A DNA stretch of 64,000 nucleotides. It comes from Circinella umbellata. Taxonomy: Eukaryota; Mucoromycota; Mucoromycetes; Mucorales; Lichtheimiaceae. The position numbers and the translations under genes were made by a program. Positions 50,292 to 60,675 of the stretch are shown one piece after another (the stretch's first letter is position 1; each line of letters begins with the position of its first letter). The DNA lies in contig JAIWNF010000003.1 in NCBI GenBank assembly GCA_025093555.1, positions 1,054,001-1,118,000 of the forward strand, given 5' to 3'. The notes below the pieces were generated by a model that did no database searches, had not been told where the DNA came from, and saw only the letters and a list, made by a program, of their open reading frames with translations.

Positions 50292-52358
50292 TTAACAAAT
50301 ACCAACAGCCTTTTTGGCAGTAGGTGATTTTAATCCAGATGCATCTTCCTCTTCAACAATGGTTGTCTTGAAACTACCGATGTTTACATGCATAGCACTA
50401 TGTGACTGTTCAGCCGAAAGAATGCGGGTATCTTCTACAGCCTTTTCATCCCAAGTATCCAATGACTTGACAGCAGCCAAAATATCTCTAATGAGGATAT
50501 CACAACGAGAACGTGAAAAATCTTCACGAACAACAACACGTAACAGTTTCATGTTTTCGAGATTCTTTGCCATTGTATAAGCTGGAACGATCCATCCTCG
50601 TTCACGTAAACGAGCAGAAATATCAAATTCATCATAATGATGTGGCGAATTGAGACGGAATGCGACTAAAGGCAAACCAAGGCCTTCACCTTGACTGAGA
50701 ATAGTGAATCGGCCTGTATTCTTGAGTCGGTCTGCAAGATGATCTGCAGTACCTGTCAGGTTTGTCATGATTTTTGTAAAGCCAGTACGACCGAGACGAA
50801 TCAATACATAATATTGCGCAATAATGTGCGATGCACCTTTACTAAAGTTGAGAGTAAACGATGCCTACGTATCGTAAGAAGAAAATATAAAGAAAAAGTA
50901 ACATATTTAAAAAAAATTGTTCAAGCCTTTCCCGTCTCCCGCCACCCACCTCTTATAGTTTTTATTTTGGATTTTTTTTTTGTTCATATTTACCTGATCA
51001 CTACCAAGGTAGTTGATGTTGAAAATGAGATCTTGCGGAAGATATTCAGGACTACGCCAGACAGCCCAACCGACACCAGGGTAAGTCAAACCGTACTTGT
51101 GACCTGAAGCGTTAATGGATACAACACGCTTAAGGCGGAAATCCCTATTGAGGAAAAAGCAAATGATAATAAGAAAAAAAGAGAGGGTTAGTTAAATGGG
51201 ACTATCATTATAGTTGGTCCTTCACTTATATCAATAATTTTTTTACCATTCAAGTTCTGGAACAACAAAAGGTGCAACAAAACCTCCACTGTATGGTTAG
51301 CAAAAAAAAGAAAATAAAAGTGTCAAAAACATTTGATTATTTGCTTATGCTGTAGATGTAGTACCAAGTTTTACATATAAACGTTACCTAGCAGCATCAA
51401 CATGGATACCAATATCCCAACCATTTTCTTCACACTTCTCTTCCAAAAGGTTATTCAATGTCTTGACATCTTCATAATGACCAGTGTACTAAATATAAAT
51501 AAATATTTATGTCAGTTTATTCCCATCCTTTCAATAATGTATATAAACATAACAACAGAAATATGAAACAATAAAAATAATATATAAATATATAAATATT
51601 TTTATCATGCAACATTATAACTTACAGTTGAACCAAGGATAGCACACACACCAATGGTGTTTTCGTCTACAAAGTTAGCTGCCTTTTGAGGATCCATATA
51701 AAGTAAGTTTTCAGTACATTCGACTTCACGGGGTTCAATTTCAAGATATCTATATCATAAAACCGTTTAGTTGTTGAGCATAAAAATCATAAAAAAAAAG
51801 AAGAATAGCAGGAAATGGTTGTATTAAGTTAAACAAAACATTAACTTACAATAAAGCCTTATGCCACGCTACTTGACAATTAGCACCCAATACAAAGTTG
51901 GGGTTTTCGGTGGAAAGACCTTTAGCCCGACGCATATGTTGCCAACGTCTCTTCATAGCCAATGTAGCAAGAATGATTGCCTCCGAACTTCCAACAGTTG
52001 AACAACCAATAGATTCTTGTTCAGCATCATGCATCGGGGCATTGAAAAGCCGAGCAATCATGTTGACACAACGATTCTAGAATTAAAAAATGGTTTGATT
52101 TTTTTTCTTCCCAGCTTGCTTTACAATAAACCTTCTGCTCTTCTCTCCCTTTTTACCATCTTGACTTCCCCCTTTTATTCCGCTGTTTGTTTGTGCAACA
52201 TCAATATCATAATACTTACGCAAATTTCGGCGGTTTGAGGATACTCTTCGTAATCAATAAAGTTTTTTGACAAGTTCTCGGCCATCAATTTTTCAGCTTC
52301 ATCTTCCATATAGGTGGTGACGAAGCTGGCAAGATTCAAGGCGGGATTACCATCAAGC

Positions 52359-52409
<51 letters not shown>

Positions 52410-53141
52410 GCGTTACACACCTATGTTACGTATGTTCCCGCTTTCTGGGAAAAAGATAATCATGCAAAAACATTTTTTGGGGTGGAGGAAGTTTAACGTA
52501 ATGTGACCCTTACTGCAAGTTCATCCTTGATCAAACGGTAAGCAACGTCTAATAAAAGCAGTAGTAGAATGATTTGATTAATACAGATTAAAGATACTAA
52601 TAGAAGCAAGAATTATATTTTGAGATATTAATACAAAAATAACATACTTGACGGCATTTCTTCCTGATAATTATATGATAAAAATAAAAGTACGTAAAAA
52701 TATTAGATAGTTAGTATTTAAAAGCCATTACAAGAAAAAAAAAAGAATCGAATAAATTTACAATTGGCATGTCAAAACTAAATTTGTTAAATATAATTTA
52801 ATCAAAAAAGATGAATGAGAAAAATAAGTATAATAGTAAAGCCCATATACAAAATACACAATTTAACATTTTTATCCATCCATCTTTATAACATAAAGAC
52901 TACACTTACCGAGGAATTTCCTCAGTCGCCCAACGCGAACCATAGATCGTGGTACCAACAGGACTTCTAAGGCCTGTACTTTCATCAACATTCTGAGTTG
53001 AGGCGTTGATACGAGCTATTTATCGAAAACAAAATGTGCAATAGCTTTAATATTTATTATACAACTCTTTCCAAAGATTGATACAAAAAAAAACAGTATA
53101 CTGTACATACCTTGAGAAATGGCGTTGGATAGGAAAACCAT
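50292..53141 (-). CDS. Glutamate decarboxylase (GABA-forming)
   Basis: PLP enzyme converting glutamate to GABA, first step of the GABA shunt. Exons on the minus strand: 53141-53111, 53015-52910, a short exon near 52663-52648, 52548-52514, 52357-52220, 52076-51850, 51749-51626, 51488-51388, 51288-51247, 51144-50994, 50864-50292; about 510-520 residues. Landmarks: [71 protein letters not shown] (PLP Lys in SGHKYG), [18 protein letters not shown]. All joins keep phase except around the short exon. With canonical GT-AG sites it is 16 nt and leaves the frame off by one; 17 nt would be needed. The frame expected from the family (EEMPSNVAYR) is present, so either a non-canonical splice site, a sequence error or a real frameshift lies there. 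The next intron contains a TAA microsatellite. Confidence 0.9.
52358..52407. repeat. (TAA)n microsatellite in a glutamate decarboxylase intron
   Basis: About 16 uninterrupted TAA units lie directly at the 3' end of the intron on the gene's strand (TTATTATTATTAG acceptor). Length change would alter the polypyrimidine-like tract next to the splice site. Confidence 0.9.
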
Positions 53142-53468
53142 AGTTTTAAATAAAGTAAGTTAAAAAGGGGCGGAAGAAAAGGATACGTAGCATGGAAACT
53201 ACTGTAAGCTTATATTTATATACTCTTTCAAAGTGTCTATACTATAATTAACAGTCTAGACGTGATTTAACAAAATAAGAAGCATGGGAAATCATCATCA
53301 TCGCCATATTATGTAGTGTCGGGTGTGTATATACACTTTAAAATTGAGAACGTGTTGTTTGTAAATGCAAGATAAACAAGCATAACACCACATGCATAGG
53401 AGTATATACACACTACGCCAACTTTAGTTTTGTTTTTCCATATTTATAAATATTAACTCTCTTGGCAT

Positions 53469-53639
53469 ACAGTACTTCTTATCAAATCAGGAATGGTGTG
53501 ATAATAAAATTGGTCTGTGCGACGGGAACTCATCTACGACTGGCTCATTTACATACAAATGTGGACAGCATATAAAAAGTGAACGTGACCTTTTTTTACA
53601 ATCTTATGTATTTTTAGTATTGAAACACAAAAAAAAAAA
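53469..53639 (+). repeat. A-tailed direct repeat, copy 1
   Basis: Nearly identical to 60266-60433: I count three substitutions over about 160 bp. Both copies end in an A-run (here 11-12 A) after TTTTTAGTATTGAAACAC. One frame resembles a protein C-terminus (YQIRNGVIIKLVCATGTHLR) followed by a stop, and then a 3'-UTR-like stretch. The A-tail suggests retroposed 3' ends or a short non-LTR element. Confidence 0.85.
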
Positions 53640-54133
53640 TTAATTTGGTCGCTTGTAAAAAAGAATTACAGTCAAGCTTATTGAAATTGGCGTTTTCCAA
53701 AAAGTAATTGCCCAAAAGTCAAAAAAGAACACAAGGTTAACTAAAATTGATATTTAACTGGCAGATGTTTTTGGCGAGGGGTTGCCTTTTCTGCTTCTTA
53801 TTTAGAAGAAATACAAATTAAGAAATACAGATTGGATTAAATAATATATCGGATAAATCATGATCCTTATTAATAAATACAAAATAGACCTTCACTCCAC
53901 CACTACATCTAATCAACTCTGAGATCCTTCAAATCGACTTAACAAAAAGAAAACAAAAGCATTGAGAAGTTGAGGACATGAGCATGTTTTTTTTATTATC
54001 ATATAAAGAGCACAAAGGGCGTAAAGGGTATCAGTTGATTGAATAAGGTAAAGATAGGTATAAGATGGTTGTACTGACATGTAATTGATTGAAATATAGA
54101 AACAAAACAAAATATACAATCCACATTTTTATT

Positions 54134-56224
54134 TCAGAAGATGCGAATCCACCAGCTTGTATCGTATACTGTCTTTTTCGTCAACTGGGTCGAGAAAGTT
54201 GTTCTCTCGTCGCAACTTTTTCAAGATGTCCATTTGGGTATTATGTTCAATCTAGAAAAAAAAATCAATTAAATAAAAACATCAATGGTATTATACTTTA
54301 AGCTACTTACATGAAGCGTAGCCAATAATTCAAATATTGCCACCATATTGACTTTTGCGTCCCAAGTTACTGGAATCGTCGCGCTTCTTGATTCAACAAT
54401 CTGCCACATGCTTGAAGTGCAAAGACTAGTCTTCATCAACGTAATTTTGTCACAAATGCATTGTATTGAAAAGACTGATAAACCTTTAGCAGTCTCGAAT
54501 GAGGCACCCTGATACTTCAGTATTTCATCTCTCAGGTCAACCCCAGCAGCGGTGGTAAAATACATTTTTTGTAAACGGGGTGGCAAAATGGATCGGTTGG
54601 AAAAAATTCCCCATCTTTTACTTGATTTCTTTTAGCTCTTCCAAATAGCAACTCACTGATGGAGAAAAATCATCTGGGTTGCTAAAACGAATGTATTTTG
54701 ATTCTAAAATAGAAATGATTATACCTCCACTGCTGGGGTTGCCCTCAACTTCTGTGTGTTTCCCATCTAGTGATCATTGTATTCGGTAGAGTGTGGGCCT
54801 GATGACTCCATTATTATCACCTCAAAACCTTTCTCACGACCAATACCATCTGCGAAAAGCTTTTGTTCCAAACACCAGGTACCATTTGACCGCTGCTGTG
54901 GGACAAACCTTTCGATTCGCACCTTATAAGTAATTTAAATAATGTTAGTATATTGTAAACATATTTAATCAACAAGCTTCTCACTTACCAACTAAAGACG
55001 ATCTCTTTATTTATAATAGAGAAATGCCTAAAGAATGGTACAACGTATTCAACCCAGAATGTTCTTTCATGGCCTCAATTAAAATATTGTCTCATAAACA
55101 GTCTCCAGAAATCAGTCATTGTAATGGCAACGGTAGAAAAGAAATCCTTCTCTATAAAGCTCTATGTCATCGCTTGAGTCTGAAAACTCTATAAAGTTTG
55201 AGGAAAAGTGTTTTTATCAACGTCATCTTCCATCATCCGTTTTATGGTTCGTAATACATTGGGAAAGTTCTTTAGAGTACTCAAAGCCTTTTGGTCTGCA
55301 CAATTTTTATTCAAAGCTTCTCGTAGAAAAGTCAGCATACTACAGAACAATGGCGCACTAGAAATACCAATGAAACATTGCTTTTCCGCACTTTCAAAAT
55401 GCGTTATTGGTAATTTAGGTTGATTTGGAGAATGGTTGATCGTTCTTGTATGTCCCATAAATCCCTCGTTGTCCATATTGGTAGCTTCCTGTATATTTTA
55501 TTAATGTTAAGTTTATCAAGCATCAGGCATCGTTTGCTTACAACTCTACCTTATCTTTTAAATCATTCGGAGCAGTATCACTCATAGTACTATGTCCTGG
55601 TGCATCCATTTTTTCCAAGGTAGATTCTTTTACAATATCGAGAGCCCTGTCTTTAATATCAACTGCAGAATCAATAGCCTTTAAATAAAGGACACTCGAC
55701 TGTTCAGTTACCAGACTATCTTGAGCTCTTCCTCGCTTGGCGGCAGATAGTCTTTCGAAAGTCTCCTTAAACTTTGGTTTCATAGAGTATTCATGACAAT
55801 TGATTGCGTATCTTGACAATTGATTAGAAACACTTCTTGATTTAACAATATTTTTGAGGCTGTTTCTTATATGATTTAAAGCTTGAAGAGGTGCTGTCTG
55901 AAACATATTATCAACATTAATTGAATCAACCAACTTCTTTGGACTTGTCCAACCAGAAACAGGTGCTTTAAGGTATTCCTTTGAAACGTCTTCAATATTC
56001 TCTTCATTTATATTTATACTTGAAATTCGTTTTCCAGCGTTGGGTTTTGGAGCATTTGAGGGACTTGGGGATTTGGTGTAAGAAGTCTTCCTTGGAGACT
56101 TAGAAGTAAAAAAGGGGGAATGGATTTGCAGGTTCTTAGTAGACCGATCCGGATCGGATTGGCACCATTTCAAATCCGATCCGTTTTGAAACGGATCGGA
56201 TTTTCGGAAATCCGGTTTGTCCAC
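54134..56224 (-). pseudogene. Decayed lineage-specific gene, N-terminus overlapping CGGAT repeat DNA
   Basis: Coding-like pieces on the minus strand: 56224-55538 (228 residues; SPRKTSYTKSPSPSNAPKP, APVSGWTSPKKLVDSINV, KETFERLSAAKRGRAQ). A good GT-AG intron (donor AAG|GTAGAG, acceptor TATACAG) leads to 55491-55189 (MDNEGFMGHTRTINHSPNQP onward). Further pieces are about 54880-54780 (KLFADGIGREKGFEVIIMES), 54720-54640, 54586-54297 (GVDLRDEILKYQGASFETAK, VESRSATIPVTWDAKVNM) and 54252-54134 (MDILKKLRRENNFLDP). Several frame changes and stops separate them. The first about 35 residues are read from CGGAT repeats and are probably not original. The central part resembles an expanded hypothetical family I associate with Mucoromycota, from memory only. 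Function unknown. Confidence 0.5.
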
Positions 56225-57105
56225 GGATTAGAGAATTGCAATCCGAATCCGTTTCGTAAAAATCCGGATTGAATCCGTAATCCGTAATGCAAAAGAATCA
56301 ATTAGATGAAAATTTAGGCTATAGAGTAGATGTCACAGTATTTTTTCATGAGAGAAGGTATTTTACAAGATTGTGTAGGTAGTCGTTTGAGATCGTTTAA
56401 GAAAAGTAAAATATTGGTAACAGAGGTGCATTATTTTTAGATGATTTTATTATTTTGGTTTGAAAAACATAATAGGAAACGGTAATAAAAAGTTATGGGT
56501 TCTGGTAGAAAAAAAGTTATCATGGGAAAAAAGGGAAAAAGAAAGTTATAGAAGGAAAAAAAAGTTATAGTGATAAAAAAGTTTATAGTGAAAAAAAAGT
56601 TATGGTGGTGGTAGAAATATAACATGACGTGGATTTTTTTTTGTGGGGGCGAGTAGTGTGCTGAAAAAAAAAAGAGGTAAAAGTTCATAATTCTCTTTAT
56701 CATTACTAGATTAATAGAAATAGTAATTAAGTTCATTAATCTCTCTTTTTTAATCTTCAATTTTTGTTTCTTTCTTTTCAGATATTTTTTTTTCTATATT
56801 AAAGCCATTACTACTTTTCTTTTCAACTGCTCTAGTCAAGTATATAATAATATACAAAAACTTACTCTCTTCTTTATTTGAATATATATATACCTTATCA
56901 CAGCATTGTTAAAACTTTGATCCATTACTCTATAATTATAATGACAGATCAGAAAATCCGACGAATCCATAGATCTCAATCCGTTTACAATCCGGATTGT
57001 AGAATTACGATCCGAATCCGATCCGAATCCGTTGAGACACAATCCAAATCCGATCCAATCCGTATGAAAAACGGATCGGTTTATAAATCGGATTGTACTA
57101 AGATC
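56145..57105. mobile_element. CGGAT-repeat element, hAT-like subterminal repeats (candidate)
   Basis: Two clusters of CGGAT/ATCCG words (56145-56290 and 56955-57105) flank about 660 bp of AT-rich DNA with no good ORF. The left cluster contains a perfect 15-bp-arm hairpin, AAATCCGATCCGTTT and AAACGGATCGGATTT (56172-56203), with a 2-nt loop. The right cluster contains the palindrome ACAATCCGGATTGT and serial GATCCGAATCC words. Such arrays resemble transposase-binding subterminal repeats of hAT-type elements. Termini and an 8-bp target duplication could not be fixed by eye. Confidence 0.5.
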
Positions 57106-57332
57106 CCTAAGGATGTATTTAATGACACTATATTATTAAAGGACGTCAAATCTATTACGTCACATTATTGAAAAATTTGCTGTGAAATTATGTGGTGCAT
57201 GGTACATTTCTCATAGATTTTTCCTTAGTTTCTACAGATTGACAAACCAAGAGTGGTAAAGATGGAACCATGACGATTGATACTTTGCCTAGTAGCCTTA
57301 CTCTATCTTAGAGCTTAGGTATAATCTTTAAT

Positions 57333-57551
57333 TCATTTCGTTATCTTAAGCTCGAGGGTAGATCTCACATCTAAACGTGATTTTCTCAATATAATGTTGA
57401 CTGCCACGTTACGGTTTGCCAGACCGATGTGTTTCCCTGTTAAGAGACCTTTGTAGAATGCCTCAAAGCCCTGGCTGTTTTGGTCACGTCCTTCAATCAA
57501 GTTGCTAATATTAGGTAACCAGATTGAATGCTGAAGCGCTTTCTATGCGTA
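57333..57551 (-). pseudogene. Short C-terminal coding fragment of unknown family
   Basis: An open frame of about 72 codons without a start ends in TGA at 57333. It reads WLPNISNLIEGRDQNSQG, then YKGLLTGKHIGLANRNVAVN and ILRKSRLDV. Composition is strongly protein-like. Upstream is TAG in frame. It may be the C-terminus of a transposon or lineage-specific gene; I do not recognise the family. Confidence 0.35.
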
Positions 57552-57880
57552 TGTCGTGCACAGTTGGGGTTTTGAATGAATGAAGAAGGTCAGTACAAGT
57601 ACATAAAAAAAGAGTAAATAACAAAATACATTGTTACTAACATTTTATTTTTCTATTACCTTATGCCTCTACGTGAATGAAACCGCCCGAGTAAATTTCT
57701 CATAAGACAACCAACATATTCACTTAAAAAAACCATTGGAACAACCCTTACTATATCACTTTACATTGCAAATTCCAAGGCGATATGATCCTCAAGTTTG
57801 AAGGTAACCAAGAAAAATATATATATGCAGTGTTATAAAATTTTATAACTCTTATTAAACCTTTATAAGTCTTCTTTTAG

Positions 57881-58155
57881 GATGAGCCCATTATTGGTCC
57901 AAGTGAAGGTTTATCGGCTATTTTATCGCAAGTTTCAATAGACGGTAGTCAATAGACGGTAGTAGCATATGCATCCAGGGTAGTACGTGGGGCGGAAAAA
58001 TCGTACGCAGCGACCTACTGGGAGGGATTAGCTTTAGTTTGGGCTTGCAACAAATATTGCCATTATCTAGTGGGAAGAGAATTTCAGGTACGAACTGACC
58101 ATTCACGCCTTCGTTTCATTTTTGGTCATCATGCAATACCACCAAGTCCCATGAT
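57881..58155 (+). mobile_element. Ty3/gypsy-type RNase H fragment (decayed)
   Basis: Plus-strand translation gives the retrotransposon RNase H signature in order: GPSEGLSAILSQ, VVAYASRVVRGAEKSYAATY, EGLALVWACNKYCHYLVG, FQVRTDHSRLRF. A small tandem duplication (TCAATAGACGGTAG twice, about 57936-57963) introduces a stop. Reverse transcriptase, integrase and LTRs were not found nearby, so only a fragment remains. Confidence 0.8.
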
Positions 58156-59770
58156 ATAATAGTCTGACCCTCCTTTTTAAATCATCTTTTTCTCGATAAT
58201 TTAATTTAGTTTTATGTATACTCCTTTTTTTTTTTTTGTGACAACAGAATTATGCTTTCCTTGAATAAGAATATTTTATGATAACGATCTAGTTTAGATA
58301 TTGATAATTTTATTTTCTATTTTCTATTTTCTATTTCCTATAAATTAAACAGTCTAATAAAGAATGAACGAGGACTCTCTTTTGCTTTCTCTACCTCCTT
58401 AAAATTTATTTTTTTGCATCGAAGTCCACTATTATATATCTACATATGACATTTTTTTTTACCTTTTCGTTCTCGATTTTTTTTTAAACTGGTACCTTCT
58501 ACGTGACATTTTCTTTTATTTTATTCTTATATAACATATCCTATTTCTTTCAGATTGTTCCGTGCTACTCCTTTTTTTTATCTTTACATGATATTGTTTC
58601 CCTTTTCATACTTTTTTTTATTTCCCTTTACACAAGACGTTGTAACCCTTTTATTCACTTCTATTCATCTTACAGAGGCTCCCCGTTAATTTCATACAGC
58701 CATTTTTCTTTTTTTTGTGAAAATAAAGGTGTGTGAAAACTAACGGATACTATGAAAATTTTTTTTCCAAGAATATCCATATATTGAATACTTCAGCTCA
58801 CTACTGTTAAACCATGACAACTGATCACTACGTAGCACTATGGGCTAAAAATGAGTCCGACTTGTTAAAGGCACCTAATATTAGTACAATATCTAAAGGC
58901 TTAGAGAGAAAAACAAGTGGTGTAATAAAAAAGCAGCCCATTCTGTATACTTATATTCGTTGAGGATTTAATGCCGCTCAGTGCTATGAAAGTGAAATAA
59001 AAAGGGATGTGAAAAATTTCTTATATTATTTTTACCATTCCTCGATTTTTGGTGAAGTTAATGAAGTGTGAAAGTTAACGCATATGACATTAACGGGGAT
59101 TTTCTGTATAGTACATATTCACATGGACAACTGTACTTAGAGTGATTGTCGTTATCTCTCTCCAGCATTTGCTCTTAAATAGACCTTTCTTTTGTTCTCT
59201 TTTTCTCTTGTACGTACACAATGAAAATTTTTTGGCATTTCATAAAACTCCTTATCAAGCTAAACTGATCCGAGCAATTTAGATGTGTAAAGAATAATAT
59301 CCAGTAGCTTGTTCTACGTACTCAGTATCATTTTGTGTAGTGTTTTGGAGAAAATGACGAAATAATCTTGATGAATGTACGTTTCCCACTTATTGAAGTG
59401 TCCCAATGGCTTTTTTGATGCAATTGGAACATCTTGAACAGTAGATCTTCTCTATTCAGAGTTTTCCACTACATTTTTCTAAACTATTCCTGTTATTAAA
59501 GATGTCAATTATGCTTGAAAAACAAAACGTCGTTCTTCCATACCTTTAGTGAGGAAGTATGTTTTTTAATATGTAACTTTCAGTGTAAATAGATCCATAA
59601 TTTGTAGCACAAAATTCTACAAATTATAAACCTTATAGCTTAGAGCCCTTCAAAAATAACATGTTTGCGAATTTGGTCTTCTTAAATCTTGTTTTTCACA
59701 CTTTTAATCAAATCAGTTCAATTTGATTTAGTATTTACAATATAGACAAGGTAAACGGCCAGCTAGATAC
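58156..59770. other. Gene-poor DNA in the decayed-element island
   Basis: T-rich at 58170-58740 with no good ORF. A 49-codon frame at 58814-58963 (+; MTTDHYVALWAKNESDLLKA onward) is protein-like but unassigned and may be a remnant. The rest carries many stops on both strands. Weak minus-strand coding character at 59240-59560 is too broken to assign. Confidence 0.35.
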
Positions 59771-60061
59771 TCAATTTCCTAAGAGAGGATGCAAAATATA
59801 GTAACACTCATCCCAACTCCCACTCCATGGTATAGAAAGCTCGTAGCCTGAAGCAGATTTCGGCATTTGATATAACGAACTTTGGAAAATCATCATTATG
59901 AAAATTGGGCTCGTGTACATATAAAACCGACCAAGATCAAAACAATTTCTGTTTTGTTCGCTCTTTTTATACAGTACTCTTTTCATTTCTTCATAGATGT
60001 GCCACCAATTTAGTGCAGTACGGTATTTCACGTGAGATTCTCTCGCAGCTTTAGCCATCAA
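59771..60061 (-). pseudogene. Possible transposase N-terminal fragment
   Basis: A 96-codon frame begins MMAKAARESHVKYRTALNWW, then IYEEMKRVLYKKSEQNR. This recalls the hel-turn-helix 'AAxxxxVxxRTAxxWW' segment of IS630/Tc1-like transposases and their fungal relatives. The remainder does not look like a DDE domain, and upstream sequence is full of stops. The assignment is tentative. Confidence 0.3.
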
Positions 60062-60265
60062 ACTATACTCTTGAGGCTGCTCAACATACGATTAGTAAAC
60101 GTTTCTCTGACCAGATCATTATGAAGATTATATAACTTGGCTGATTTAGTCAAATTACTAGATCTCAACTGTCCTTTTACGCTTTAACTGAGGGCTCATT
60201 AAACAACTTTTTCAGAGTTCTTAGCACTCAAGTAAAATTCTCGATTGGTTATTGTTCCAAGAACT

Positions 60266-60433
60266 ACAGTATTTCTTATCAAATCGGGAATGGTGTGATA
60301 ATAAAATTGGTCTGTGCGACGGGAACTCATCTACGACTGGCTCATTTAGATACAAATGTGGACAGCATATAAAAAGTGAACGTGACCTTTTTTTACAATC
60401 TTATGTATTTTTAGTATTGAAACACAAAAAAAA
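60266..60433 (+). repeat. A-tailed direct repeat, copy 2
   Basis: Second copy of the repeat at 53469-53639, in the same orientation, about 6.8 kb away, with only about three base differences. It ends in an 8-A run. Homology stops sharply on both sides (left flank GTTCCAAGAACT here; CTCTTGGCAT in copy 1). Confidence 0.85.
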
Positions 60434-60675
60434 GTCATACGTACGTACTTTCTTTAATTTTTTTTTAAGATCAAATTAAACCATCATATATTTATTAAAG
60501 TGAATTACTGTTCGATAAAAGTAAAAAGGGAATTTTTGAAAGGAGAAAAGAACTGGAAACAAAAAAAAATAAAGCTATGCATGAAATAGACGACGCAATA
60601 TTATCCGGTGGACAAGAAGCTTGCATTTTCTTGATTTAAAAGAAATTACAAGTTGTAATATATATTGCGTCTCTA

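Noticed and set aside
45897..53141. Functional gene cluster linking PEX14, PHD protein and glutamate decarboxylase
   Set aside because: Neighbouring genes have unrelated roles and separate promoters; nothing indicates a pathway cluster.
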